Positions 1 to 7,597 of a stretch of 64,000 nucleotides of DNA are shown piece after piece; the first letter of the stretch is position 1, and each line of letters begins with the position of its first letter. A model generated the notes under the pieces. That model did not search any database. It worked only from the letters and a program-made list of their open reading frames with translations, and was not told where the DNA came from. The stretch is from Clostridium sp. CF012. Lineage in GTDB: Bacteria > Bacillota > Clostridia > Clostridiales > Clostridiaceae. The stretch spans positions 1-64,000 of the forward strand of contig NZ_JAHLEF010000012.1 of the NCBI RefSeq assembly GCF_018861755.1, written 5' to 3'. A program made the position numbers and the translations under genes.

Positions 1-1
1 C

Positions 2-328
2 CATAAATTATGTAATGCTGGGCACATTAGTTATATAGAACTTGATGATTACCCAACAGGAGAAATTATAATGGACATATTAGATTATGCATATAAGCAA
101 ACAAATATTAGTTATTTGGGGATTAATTTCCATATAAGATATTGTAAAGACTGTGGAACCTATCTCCAAAGCGGGGTTCAAAAATGCAACAAATGTGGGA
201 GCCATAATATACAAGGAATTTCAAGGGTAACAGGTTACTTAAGTTTGGATGAAAGATTTGGTAGTGGAAAAACAGCAGAGAGAGCAGATAGAATATCTCA
301 TACTGAGAATCATGTAGCTACTTATTAA
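2..328 (+). CDS. nrdD: Anaerobic ribonucleoside-triphosphate reductase, C-terminal end (partial at left edge)
   Basis: This is the C-terminal 108 codons of class III ribonucleotide reductase, which makes deoxynucleotides without oxygen. The frame is already open at base 2, so the gene enters from the left and the ATG at 71 is internal. A zinc ribbon is visible as CKDC and CNKCGS. It is followed by the glycyl-radical segment RVTGYLSLDERFGSGK, where family knowledge places the radical glycine near the C-terminus. The activase gene nrdG usually follows nrdD. Here only a 30-codon ORF and a decayed CoA-transferase follow, so the activase is either elsewhere or lost at this site. Confidence 0.93.
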   Translation, partial: HKLCNAGHISYIELDDYPTGEIIMDILDYAYKQTNISYLGINFHIRYCKDCGTYLQSGVQKCNKCGSHNIQGISRVTGYLSLDERFGSGKTAERADRISHTENHVATY

Positions 329-424
329 AAATAAACTAAAATGTGGTCAAAATCGTGAGAGATTGGATTAATCAATTGCTTTTGATTTTCATGTATCTTA
401 TCTTATAAAAGGTGGTGTACTTTA

Positions 425-517
425 ATGATACTTCAAATAGGTGGATTTTTAGATAATTCATTATTTGATTCTTCAAAAATAAAGAATGTTCTAAAAAATC
501 AAAAAAAATTTATATGA
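425..517 (+). pseudogene. 30-codon ORF after nrdD, possible nrdG remnant
   Basis: A 30-codon ORF preceded by a good ribosome binding site (AAAGGTGG). It begins MILQIGGFLDNSLFDSS. It sits where nrdG would be expected, and the start loosely recalls the N-terminus of anaerobic activases. No CxxxCxxC radical-SAM motif follows, and the frame stops after Ile30. The nrdG reading is weak and rests mainly on position; it may simply be a chance ORF. Confidence 0.25.
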
Positions 518-522
518 TATAA

Positions 523-693
523 CAAGTGGATGTCAATTATGTGGTTACAGGGTATGGTATAGCAGAGCTAAGGGGAAAGACAATAAAAGAAAGAGGCAGA
601 GCTTTAATAAACGTAGCGCACCCTAAATTTAGGAGAGTATTAATCAAAGAGTGGGAAATAAGATTTTATAGTCAGTTTGATTATTTGTCTTAA
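523..693 (+). pseudogene. Remnant of acetyl-CoA hydrolase / 4-hydroxybutyrate CoA-transferase C-terminus
   Basis: The reading reads VDVNYVVTGYGIAELRGKTI followed by KERGRALINVAHPKFRRVLI and a stop. This matches the conserved C-terminal region of the acetyl-CoA hydrolase/CoA-transferase family (VTEYGVAELRGK, then a region like ERAxALIxIAHPxFRE). A stop codon lies at 520-522 and no start or upstream catalytic domain is present. Only the last ~55 residues of a family that is usually above 400 residues survive. I infer a decayed gene whose 5' part was deleted. Confidence 0.8.
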
Positions 694-739
694 AAGGGGT
701 GTAGTAATGGTACGTGAAGATAATAAAGCTATGATAATT

Positions 740-776
740 GAATATGGAGAGATTGCTTTTTAACCTCTCCATATTC
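740..776. other. 12-bp hairpin
   Basis: GAATATGGAGAG (740-751) pairs perfectly with CTCTCCATATTC (765-776) across a 13-nt loop. Neither side has a good U-tract, so the terminator role is uncertain. It lies just downstream of the minus-strand DUF1801 gene and could end that transcript. Confidence 0.5.
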
Positions 777-814
777 TCCTGTATTCTTAATACATCCTAG
801 ACACTTATTTGGAT

Positions 815-1204
815 TTATTTCTTCTTTTTCAATTTTTCTTCTGCTATTTTTATATTCTCAGCAACTCTAAATTTAACTATCTTACTTATTAGTTCATAAG
901 GGATTGGCTTTTTTATAGGGAATTGTACTGACCCCTTTGCTCCTTTATATTCAGATAATTCATCTTTAAAAGTATCAATGCCACTAGGACTTGGGTATAA
1001 TCCTATGTGATTTTTAAAAGCTGCAAAATGAACTAAATTTCCATGTAGCACAAAAGTAGGCATTCCCCAACTTATCTTTTCCAGGGCATCTGGTGCAGAC
1101 TCTTTTATAACTTTTCTTATCATTTTAAGTATTTCCTGAATTTCTAGAGGAAATTGCATAATATACTCATCAATTGACTTAGGAATAACTTTGTTTTCTT
1201 CCAT
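815..1204 (-). CDS. DUF1801 (YdhG-like) family protein
   Basis: A 129-residue cytoplasmic protein of the DUF1801/YdhG fold family. The motifs ISWGMPTF, FAAFKNHIGLYP and KGSVQFP are typical. The frame extends seven codons further upstream, but GGAAGGAG lies directly before the ATG at 1204, so that start was chosen. Members have been called iron chaperone-like, and their function remains poorly defined. The gene stands alone and is transcribed away from the hypothetical gene upstream. The Lys-rich tail (EEKLKKKK) is unremarkable. Confidence 0.85.
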   Translation of the reverse strand: MEENKVIPKSIDEYIMQFPLEIQEILKMIRKVIKESAPDALEKISWGMPTFVLHGNLVHFAAFKNHIGLYPSPSGIDTFKDELSEYKGAKGSVQFPIKKPIPYELISKIVKFRVAENIKIAEEKLKKKK

Positions 1205-1269
1205 GATTTTCTCCTTCCTATCCATCGTAGTCTTTTCAATATGTAGAACAATTCTTTACCTTAATAAGG

Positions 1270-1629
1270 TTACAAATAATATATTCTTCCAGTGTAGTTT
1301 ACTTCTGAGTCTTCTTCGTACTCTGCATAGTCAATATATGCACCTTTAAGTTCTATAACCCTTTCCTGTATATCAAATCCTTCTATACTTATTGTCTCTA
1401 TTACATTTTTTTCATTAACGCAGGTAGCCAATGTATAATAGTATTCTTCTTCTTCATTAAATATAATTGCCGTATTTAATATTCTAAAGGTTGCTTCCTT
1501 TCTAATTAGTCTATCTACATTTATAATTTTCTCAAATTCAATTTTTTCTACTCCAGCATTGTTTTTTTGTTCTTTAAATAAAAAGCTCATTCCTATTTCA
1601 TCCCTTCCTATTAAATATTTTCCAACCAT
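1270..1629 (-). CDS. Hypothetical protein, 119 aa
   Basis: A soluble, acidic 119-residue protein that I do not recognise. It starts MVGKYLIGRDEIGMSFLF and ends with an acidic, Tyr-rich tail (EYEEDSEVNYTGRIYYL). It has no signal peptide, membrane segment or Cys motif. The ribosome binding site is weak (ATAGGT). It lies between the DUF1801 gene and the first copy of a dispersed repeat, and may be an accessory gene. Its hydrophilic composition and codon use look like a real protein. Confidence 0.7.
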   Translation of the reverse strand: MVGKYLIGRDEIGMSFLFKEQKNNAGVEKIEFEKIINVDRLIRKEATFRILNTAIIFNEEEEYYYTLATCVNEKNVIETISIEGFDIQERVIELKGAYIDYAEYEEDSEVNYTGRIYYL

Positions 1630-1717
1630 ACCTATATGAAATGTTTATACTATCATATATATATATTTGATATAAAAACTATGTATTTTATTTTCATAAT
1701 CTATTGTTAATTCTAAT

Positions 1718-1855
1718 TAAATTTGACAACATTATTAACTGTGACTTAACGCCTCAAAGGTAATGGTTTCAACATATTATTAGATATTACAGTTAAGTGT
1801 TAATTAAACTCTTGTTAAATTTTACAAGATTCTAATTAATTTTAATTAAATTTGA
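1718..1855 (+). repeat. Dispersed ~135-bp repeat, copy 1
   Basis: This copy aligns base by base with segments at 36600-36735 and 63676-63788. Shared landmarks are TTAAATTTGA-like ends, CATTATTAACT, GACTTAAC, TGGTTTCAA and AGTTAAGTG, followed by TTAAATTTTACAAGATT. A CTTAAC/GTTAAG inverted pair brackets a ~50-nt interior, so the element can fold. It fills most of the 389-bp gap from 1630 to 2018, which otherwise holds only AT-rich sequence and a terminator. Confidence 0.8.
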
Positions 1856-1974
1856 CTATTTCTTATAATTTCTAATTATATAAAATTCATAAGCTCTAAT
1901 TATAAATTGTATTATAGCTTATACTTATTATAGTATAAATTTGTATGTTTACAAAATTTCTCTGTTAAATTGTA

Positions 1975-2009
1975 TAAAAAAATAACCATCTAAATTAATA
2001 GAATGGTTA
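1975..2009 (-). terminator. Rho-independent terminator for the ECF gene
   Basis: TAACCAT (1983-1989) pairs with ATGGTTA (2003-2009). On the minus strand the stem is followed by ATTTTTTTA. It lies 10 bp downstream of the stop codon of the minus-strand ECF gene. Confidence 0.8.
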
Positions 2010-2018
2010 CTTGACTGT

Positions 2019-2585
2019 TTAGAAACTTTCATTAAAAAGTCTATCTTTTTTATATTGCCTTGGCATTCCCTCTATTAATCCCCATACTAGAATACATGAT
2101 GCAATTTTGTCTAAAAGATTATTTGTAATTTTAGCGATAAAAGAAGATACAAATATGTTATTTCCCACCTTTTGTAGCCATATAAATAAGAAATCTGTAC
2201 CGGTGCCTGTTAACCCTCCATACACCCAAATGCCAATAGGTGTTCCTATTAATGGACAAACTACACTTAAAATTAAACCTGTAATTATTGCTGTAACTAA
2301 ATTAAAATTAAATTTCTTAGCTATAAAACCCACTATTAATCCTACTGCTACATTTACAAGTAAAAAAGGTATATCTTTTGGGCTAAATATTATTCCAGTG
2401 ATTATATTAGTTAATGCACCTACCGCAGCACCATACCATGGTCCAAAATACACTGCAATGAATATTGTTCCTATTGTATCTAAGTATAATGGCAGTTTTA
2501 AGCTACTAGTAACTATTCCGAGTACAATATTTAGTGCAATAGCTACTGCACAAAAAATCATGATAGCTACTTTTTTATTTCTCAT
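2019..2585 (-). CDS. ECF transporter substrate-binding (S) component, CD3073-like
   Basis: An integral membrane protein of 188 residues with about six hydrophobic segments. It has the S-component signature LYLDTIGTIFIAVYFGPWYG followed by AAVGALTNIITG. S components capture a vitamin or precursor and share an energising EcfAAT module encoded elsewhere; none is encoded here. The sequence resembles the clostridial group called CD3073. Consistent with that, a CD3072-like desulfidase gene lies divergently upstream, so the substrate may be a sulfur-containing compound (inference). The start has a clear ribosome binding site, AGGGGTGATAAC-ATG. Confidence 0.8.
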   Translation of the reverse strand: MRNKKVAIMIFCAVAIALNIVLGIVTSSLKLPLYLDTIGTIFIAVYFGPWYGAAVGALTNIITGIIFSPKDIPFLLVNVAVGLIVGFIAKKFNFNLVTAIITGLILSVVCPLIGTPIGIWVYGGLTGTGTDFLFIWLQKVGNNIFVSSFIAKITNNLLDKIASCILVWGLIEGMPRQYKKDRLFNESF

Positions 2586-2700
2586 GTTATCACCCCTATT
2601 TTTTACTTTTTACATATTTTATTATATAAGTAAATTATCATTAAATCTAATTCATAATACAAATGAATTAAGCTTTACCTATAGAGAAAGCATATACCAA

Positions 2701-2729
2701 TTCTTTATGTTAGGTAAATATGCTACAAT
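2701..2729 (+). promoter_or_regulatory. Possible promoter of the desulfidase-like gene
   Basis: A good -10 (TACAAT, 2724-2729) lies 17 bp after a poor -35 (TTCTTT, 2701-2706), about 78 bp before the start codon. It sits in the divergent gap 2586-2806. I saw no convincing riboswitch in that gap. Confidence 0.35.
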
Positions 2730-2806
2730 TTAAGTAAAGATGAAAAACATCAGATTTATATTATATAATTAATCTACTAAAAAACTTATTAATAGGATGT
2801 GAAAAA

Positions 2807-3304
2807 ATGCTTAGAGATAAAAAGTTAATTTTACTTAGCCACTGCATATTGAATCAAAATTCTGTTGTGCTACCTCTTGCTAGATCGAAAGGTGGATTTT
2901 TAATAGCTAAATCTCTTTTAGATCAGGGAATAGGAATAATTCAGCTTCCCTGTCCAGAGTTTAAATTTTTAGGACCACAAAGAAAGCCTATGAATAAAGA
3001 AGAATATGATAGCCCTGAATATAGAACTTTATGTAGAGAACTCTTTACCCTTATTTTAGAAGACATAAAAAAATACCTAACGCAGGGTTATTCACTTGTA
3101 GGTATACTTGGAATAAACAAGAGTCCTACCTGTAGTATTACAGGTAAAAGAGGTATCTTCATGGAAGAGATATTTTCTATTCTTAAGGAGCAAGCTATAA
3201 ATATAAACTACTTCGACATACCTGAGGACTATACAGATGATATGGATTTATCTAAATTATATAACAAACTTAAAATTAGCTTAAATATAAATTCTACGCC
3301 TTGA
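2807..3304 (+). CDS. TudS-related putative desulfidase, CD3072-like
   Basis: A 165-residue cytoplasmic protein related to the DUF523/TudS family, where three cysteines hold a [4Fe-4S] cluster used for desulfidation. The three candidate ligands are present: Cys13 (SHCILNQN), Cys49 (LPCPEF) and Cys109 (SPTCSI). It lies divergently from the ECF S component, the same pairing as the clostridial CD3072/CD3073 genes. I infer uptake followed by desulfuration of a thio-compound. TudS proper removes sulfur from thiouracil; the substrate here is unknown. Confidence 0.83.
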   Translation: MLRDKKLILLSHCILNQNSVVLPLARSKGGFLIAKSLLDQGIGIIQLPCPEFKFLGPQRKPMNKEEYDSPEYRTLCRELFTLILEDIKKYLTQGYSLVGILGINKSPTCSITGKRGIFMEEIFSILKEQAININYFDIPEDYTDDMDLSKLYNKLKISLNINSTP

Positions 3305-3368
3305 ATAAAATACACCCCTACTATTAAATATATGGCTATGTTTAAGAGTGGTGTTGAAAAAATTACAT

Positions 3369-3402
3369 AAATTAAGGGGAGACAAATTTCTTCCCTTAAT
3401 TT
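3369..3402. terminator. Bidirectional terminator between convergent genes
   Basis: AAATTAAGGG (3369-3378) pairs with CCCTTAATTT (3393-3402), with two further pairs inside (G-U and A-T). It separates the convergent desulfidase-like gene (+) and the small membrane protein gene (-). Confidence 0.75.
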
Positions 3403-3444
3403 ACGTTTTAATAATATTCCTATACTGATTTGTAAAAATAAATA

Positions 3445-3744
3445 TTATTTGAAGTCTTTAGTTTTATTCTTGTATTTGTTCAACTTCACCTTACTTAAAT
3501 ACACATTAACAAAAAAGAGTACAAGATAAACTATCAGCATATCTATTATAAGCGTAAGTATATCTATACTCTCTGTCGTAAATAGTGTTTTATTGATTGG
3601 TGAATTATTAATAGTTAAAAACGATAATGGATAGCCAAAATAACTTGAGTGACCATCTGCTGATTGTGATTGATACGGAAGTACATAAGCTATTAGTAAA
3701 GTTATCCACGCTGACCAATTAAAAATCTTCTTGTTAAACTTCAT
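3445..3744 (-). CDS. Small membrane protein, hypothetical
   Basis: A 99-residue protein with an N-terminal hydrophobic segment (NWSAWITLLIAYVLPY) and a second near the C-terminus (IIDMLIVYLVLFFVNVYL), followed by a Lys-rich tail. GGGGGTGATATTT directly precedes the ATG at 3744, so the longer version with five extra codons was rejected. No family was recognised. It is a single gene whose neighbours give no functional clue. Confidence 0.65.
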   Translation of the reverse strand: MKFNKKIFNWSAWITLLIAYVLPYQSQSADGHSSYFGYPLSFLTINNSPINKTLFTTESIDILTLIIDMLIVYLVLFFVNVYLSKVKLNKYKNKTKDFK

Positions 3745-3846
3745 AAATATCACCCCCATCTTGTCAATTCATATAAAATACCTTGTCGTTTTTCGTTGCT
3801 AATATTTTCTATATTATACTTTATTTATAAACTAAATATAACATAA

Positions 3847-4311
3847 TTATATATAAATTGATTCCCTGATTTTAAAATCCTTTAACTTTGTATTACTAAG
3901 AGATGAATGTGTCTGAACTAACAAATGCTTGGTTTTCACAGTATCCTTCTCTGTCTTGAAGAACTCTAACCATTTAAACCAGTACATATAATTAGCAAGA
4001 TATTTTGTGGCAACACTATGAAATCCATACATCCATTCTTTTAATTTGCTGTGAAAAGCATTTATATGCTGTATATGGTATATGCCTTCCTTATGTTTAC
4101 CACGTTTAATCTGCTGTAGTTCTATATTTAAATTATTGGCAAACTTAATATAACTCTTATGAGAGTCAGTGCAGAGGGTTGAATTATTCTCAATCCTACC
4201 TGCAAAAAGTCTTTCTAAATCTGTATGCTTCATTCTACCTTTACATATTAGTTCCGTCACAATGTTTCCTACTCTATCAATAGCTTGATTCATAGCTATA
4301 GCAGCCATCAA
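3847..4311 (-). pseudogene. IS1595-family transposase, 5'-truncated remnant
   Basis: The 154 residues match the C-terminal half of an IS1595-type (ISXO2-like) transposase. Visible features are the second catalytic Asp in LCTDSHKSY (Asp49) and the HINAFHSKLKEW region, with Asn84 and Lys89/91, typical of the DDNK subgroup. It ends with the diagnostic GFHSVATKYLANYMYWF. The N-terminal zinc ribbon and the first catalytic Asp are absent and were not found upstream of 4311. I could not identify terminal inverted repeats. The element is therefore decayed and immobile. Confidence 0.85.
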
Positions 4312-4500
4312 GATACGGGGAATAAATCAATTAAATAGCTTAATGTATTTGTGCAGACTCAATAATTAAGTTAGTGCAGGTTTCAAAATCTTAAATTAAC
4401 ATATAAATTGGGTGCATGCAAAAAAATATTTTAGCATATTATCGGAAACTTTACAGTAGTTTAATATAGGGTATTTTTGAACGCCAGAGGGGGATAATTT

Positions 4501-5076
4501 ATGAGAATAGCTCTTAAGAAAAGAAATCCAATAACACTTTGGTTTATAGCCTTCATTCTTTTAATAGCAGCACTAATATATATGATTATTACTATTTTCT
4601 CGAATTTTGAAACGCCCCTAAATAAGCCTCAATATATTGCAAATGGTCAACAATACGATGCATTAATAAATGGAAATGATTTAGTGTCCTATGCAAATAC
4701 ATTTTTAGGGATGCAGTATTTATGGGGTGGAACAACACCCGCAATATTAGATACTACTGGAAAATATATAAGTGGTGGCTTTGATTGTTCAGGGTTTGTG
4801 CAGTATATCTATAAAAACTTCGGTATAGCTTTACCTAGAACGTCTATGGACCAGATAAATAATGGTACACCTGTTAATATAAATAACCTTGAAGTGGGTG
4901 ATTTAGTTTTTTTTACGACAAACATAGCTCTACCCCATGAAGTATCTCATGTGGGTATATATATTGGAAATAATAAATTCATACATTCTCCCAGTGCAAG
5001 CGATGTTATAAAGATATCTGAATTAACTGGGTATTACAAAGAAAAGTTTGTTATTGGTAAAAGAATAATTCATTAA
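4501..5076 (+). CDS. NlpC/P60-family cell-wall hydrolase, membrane-anchored
   Basis: A 191-residue protein with one N-terminal membrane segment (about residues 12-33) and an extracellular NlpC/P60 domain. This Cys peptidase family usually cleaves D-Glu-meso-diaminopimelate bonds in peptidoglycan peptides. The catalytic Cys96 is in FDCSGFVQ, His150 in SHVGIYIG, and His162 follows in KFIHSPS. LPRTSMDQ and VGDLVFF are also typical. No SH3 or LysM binding domain is present. The ribosome binding site is strong (GAGGGGGATAATTT-ATG). It stands alone beside the transposase remnant. Confidence 0.9.
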   Translation: MRIALKKRNPITLWFIAFILLIAALIYMIITIFSNFETPLNKPQYIANGQQYDALINGNDLVSYANTFLGMQYLWGGTTPAILDTTGKYISGGFDCSGFVQYIYKNFGIALPRTSMDQINNGTPVNINNLEVGDLVFFTTNIALPHEVSHVGIYIGNNKFIHSPSASDVIKISELTGYYKEKFVIGKRIIH

Positions 5077-5136
5077 TTTGCTACAAATCCTAATTAAGAC
5101 CTTGCTCTAATTTAAATTTTCAGATTCATACTTTCT

Positions 5137-6042
5137 TTAAATTTCCGCAATTGCTTTTACCGATACAGCATATTCTGACGGCGTCATATTGGTGGATTTT
5201 TTAAAAGATCTTGAAAAATAGTGTACAGAATCATACCCCAGCTTTTGAGAAATCTCTGTAAAATTATTTTTCCCTTCTCGAATCATCTTTTTTGATTCTT
5301 CTATTTTCAGATACTTAAAATAAGCCATTACCCCTTGATTTGTCCCTTTCTTAAAAGTAGTTTTCAAATGAGTTTTTCCCATTGCAAAAGTATCACAGAT
5401 ATCATCAACGCTAAAATTTTTATCCACATTTTCTTTTAGGTATTCTATAATATTTTGTACAATATCATCTTCCATCCGTTCTTTTGTTGCAAATGAAAAT
5501 CTCTCTATGTTCATTATGGAAACATCTTCTCGCACAAGTTCTATTAAAAAGATTTCAAGGTAATTTTTAATTAGTTGTTCTGCTCCAAAGTTTTCATTTA
5601 TCTCACTGCGCTCTCTTTTAATCAGTTTAGTGTAAATCTTACCTAAATTATTGGTATATGTTGCTTTTCCTTCTTTAATAACCTCTGCCAACCTATTTTT
5701 CTTCATTGAAGAAAGTTTTAAAATTTTATTTTCAAAAAATTTCATAGATTGGGACATACATTCAAAGCTTATTACCACAATGTTAGGTGCTATTGTTCCA
5801 TTTGCCCACACACTATGGAATTCGTTAGGCTTATGAAATACAATATCTCCCTGTTGCAACTTATATCCTTTTGTATCTGCCATTATTTCAACTTCACCTT
5901 TATCTACGTATAGTAATTCCCAAAAATCGTGTTTTTCCCCTTTAAAAACATAATCACTTGCAAATTCAAAATAATGTATTGTAATAATCCTCTCTATAAG
6001 AATAACTGTTTCTATTATTGTTTTATAAAATATAGCATCCAC
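5137..6042 (-). CDS. AraC-family transcriptional regulator
   Basis: A 301-residue one-component regulator. Residues ~25-110 form a cupin-type sensor domain (FWELLYVDKGEVEIM, LQQGDIVFHKPNEFH). Residues ~195-295 hold the paired helix-turn-helix, with the signature GYDSVHYFSRSFKKSTNMTP. It lies just beyond the carbohydrate ABC operon, separated from it by a strong terminator, and may respond to the same sugar (inference). AGAGGGTG precedes the ATG at suitable spacing. A second AraC-type regulator starts the ABC operon itself. Confidence 0.88.
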   Translation of the reverse strand: MDAIFYKTIIETVILIERIITIHYFEFASDYVFKGEKHDFWELLYVDKGEVEIMADTKGYKLQQGDIVFHKPNEFHSVWANGTIAPNIVVISFECMSQSMKFFENKILKLSSMKKNRLAEVIKEGKATYTNNLGKIYTKLIKRERSEINENFGAEQLIKNYLEIFLIELVREDVSIMNIERFSFATKERMEDDIVQNIIEYLKENVDKNFSVDDICDTFAMGKTHLKTTFKKGTNQGVMAYFKYLKIEESKKMIREGKNNFTEISQKLGYDSVHYFSRSFKKSTNMTPSEYAVSVKAIAEI

Positions 6043-6115
6043 AATTTCACCCTCTCTGTTGCCTTTTAATTGACTGAAAATATAAATAATGTAACTATAC
6101 CTGTAAATCTAAATT

Positions 6116-6223
6116 TTGTAGTAAATTATATAATTATTATAACATACTGAAATTCGCTGTACGCGGCACAATATTTTTTCAGAAGGAGACTATGTAATGA
6201 AAAAACGAAAATTAAAAATCTGA
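6116..6223 (+). other. Promoter, ribosome binding site and 8-codon ORF fused to a terminator
   Basis: A candidate promoter (TTGTAG at 6116, 16-bp spacer, TATAAC at 6138) is followed by AGAAGGAG and then an ATG at 6197. The ORF encodes only MKKRKLKI before TGA at 6221-6223. Its codons run straight into the terminator stem starting at 6208. It looks like the start of a gene whose body was deleted, or a very short leader ORF. Confidence 0.35.
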
Positions 6224-6256
6224 AATGTACAATGTACATTTCAGATTTTTAATTTT
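6208..6256. terminator. Strong 24-bp terminator hairpin
   Basis: Bases 6208-6231 and 6233-6256 are perfectly complementary, ending in AT-rich, T-rich arms on both strands. It lies 12 bp past the stop of the minus-strand Gfo/Idh/MocA gene, ending the carbohydrate operon, and could also terminate plus-strand transcripts. Confidence 0.88.
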
Positions 6257-6267
6257 ATCTATATGTT

Positions 6268-7524
6268 TTATTTTTTTAATTCATTAATAAAGTCCCTCAT
6301 ATTAACCACTCTATTCTCAACTCTGGCTTTTTCTGCTGCAAAAGCCAGTAGATGACTTTGAACAGAAGTAATTGCCGAAGTACGTCCTTCCACTTTTCCA
6401 TCTGATTCTACAAGTTTAACAAAATCTTGCATTATTCCATAATCTCCGCCGCCATGTCCACTTACGCTATTGCTTAACTTTATAACATTTTTGTTTCCTG
6501 TAATAAAATCAATGATTTCAATTTCGTTTCTCTCCATTGAGCCTCTTATTTCTCCTTTAGTACCCATGAATTTCATAGTTCTACCGCATTCTGCTGTAAA
6601 AGCGCACATTGTAAAAGCAACAGTAACTTCATTTTCAAATTCCATATTTACTACTTGATGATCTACAACATCATTATCACAATGATATACACATCTTCCA
6701 TAAGGGCCTTCTTTTAAGGCTTGTGTTCGGGCTTCTAAACTTGTATCTGTGCTAATTACAGACGTAGGCCAACCTATATTAGCTGTAAGATAAGTTTTTG
6801 GTCCATAATAAGGACATTCCTTTGCCACAAGGCAACCATCTAGACATCTCTTTGGCGCTCCTACTGGTGCATTTTCAGATTTAAAGTAAGTAAGAGATCC
6901 GAAGGAAGAAACAGATTTACATTCCGAATCAATGAGCCATCTCAAAATATCCATATCATGACAACATTTTTGCAAAATCATAGGACTGGATTCCTTTGAA
7001 TTTCTCCAGTTTCCTCTAACAAAACTATGTGCTTGATGCCAATGTGCTACATTTTCATTATGTTGAACAGAAACAAGTCTTCCAATCTTTCCTTCTTCTA
7101 ATATTTTTTTTAATGTAAAAAAGAAGTTAGTGTATCTAAGCACATGACAGATTGAAAAGACCCTTCCATTTTTTTCTGCAGCTTCGCCCATTTTTATACA
7201 TTCACCAGGGTCTATGGACATAGGCTTTTCAAGTAAAACGTGATACCCTAGTTCTAAAGCTTTCATTGTTGGCTCAAAATGCATCTGGTCCTGTGTGCAT
7301 ATAAGCACTGCATCCGCCATTTTAGGTTGCTCTAATAGTTCCTTCCACCCAACAAAACAAGCTTCCTCTAAAATTCCATGATCATTTTTAAATTTTTCTC
7401 TTCGATCAATTAGTGGTTCTGCTACTGCAATAAATTCGATTTCATTGGGATTATCTAGTGCATAGCTTCCATAACCTGTCCCTCTATTTCCTGCACCTAT
7501 AAGTACTGCTGTAATTTTTTTCAT
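6268..7524 (-). CDS. Gfo/Idh/MocA-family oxidoreductase
   Basis: A 418-residue NAD(P)-dependent dehydrogenase of the Gfo/Idh/MocA family, which acts on sugars, inositols or their derivatives. The N-terminal Rossmann motif is IGAGNRGTGYGSYA, and the conserved EKP motif is in LLEKPMS. It is longer than many members because of a central insert carrying clustered cysteines (RCLDGCLVAKECPYYGP, GRCVYHCDND), possibly a metal site. It is the last gene of the ABC operon, so I infer that it oxidises the imported sugar. The start follows GGAGATGTAATGGT. Confidence 0.88.
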   Translation of the reverse strand: MKKITAVLIGAGNRGTGYGSYALDNPNEIEFIAVAEPLIDRREKFKNDHGILEEACFVGWKELLEQPKMADAVLICTQDQMHFEPTMKALELGYHVLLEKPMSIDPGECIKMGEAAEKNGRVFSICHVLRYTNFFFTLKKILEEGKIGRLVSVQHNENVAHWHQAHSFVRGNWRNSKESSPMILQKCCHDMDILRWLIDSECKSVSSFGSLTYFKSENAPVGAPKRCLDGCLVAKECPYYGPKTYLTANIGWPTSVISTDTSLEARTQALKEGPYGRCVYHCDNDVVDHQVVNMEFENEVTVAFTMCAFTAECGRTMKFMGTKGEIRGSMERNEIEIIDFITGNKNVIKLSNSVSGHGGGDYGIMQDFVKLVESDGKVEGRTSAITSVQSHLLAFAAEKARVENRVVNMRDFINELKK

Positions 7525-7597
7525 ACCATTACATCTCCTTATTTAAAAATTATTTTAAGTTTATGTTTTTTACTGATTTTTTATAGTTCTGCACTTC

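Noticed and set aside
1718-1855. attC-like recombination site (integron cassette)
   Set aside because: The ends fit RYYYAAC and GTTRRRY, and the interior can fold. But copies are ~30 kb apart, two are in the wrong orientation relative to adjacent genes, and no integrase was seen. The AT-rich ends make a chance match to the loose consensus likely.
2107-2733. Plus-strand 208-codon frame antisense to the ECF gene
   Set aside because: It is antisense to a clear membrane protein with its own ribosome binding site and terminator; no independent support.
3847-4311. Intact insertion sequence
   Set aside because: The transposase lacks its N-terminal half and first catalytic residue, and no terminal inverted repeats were found.
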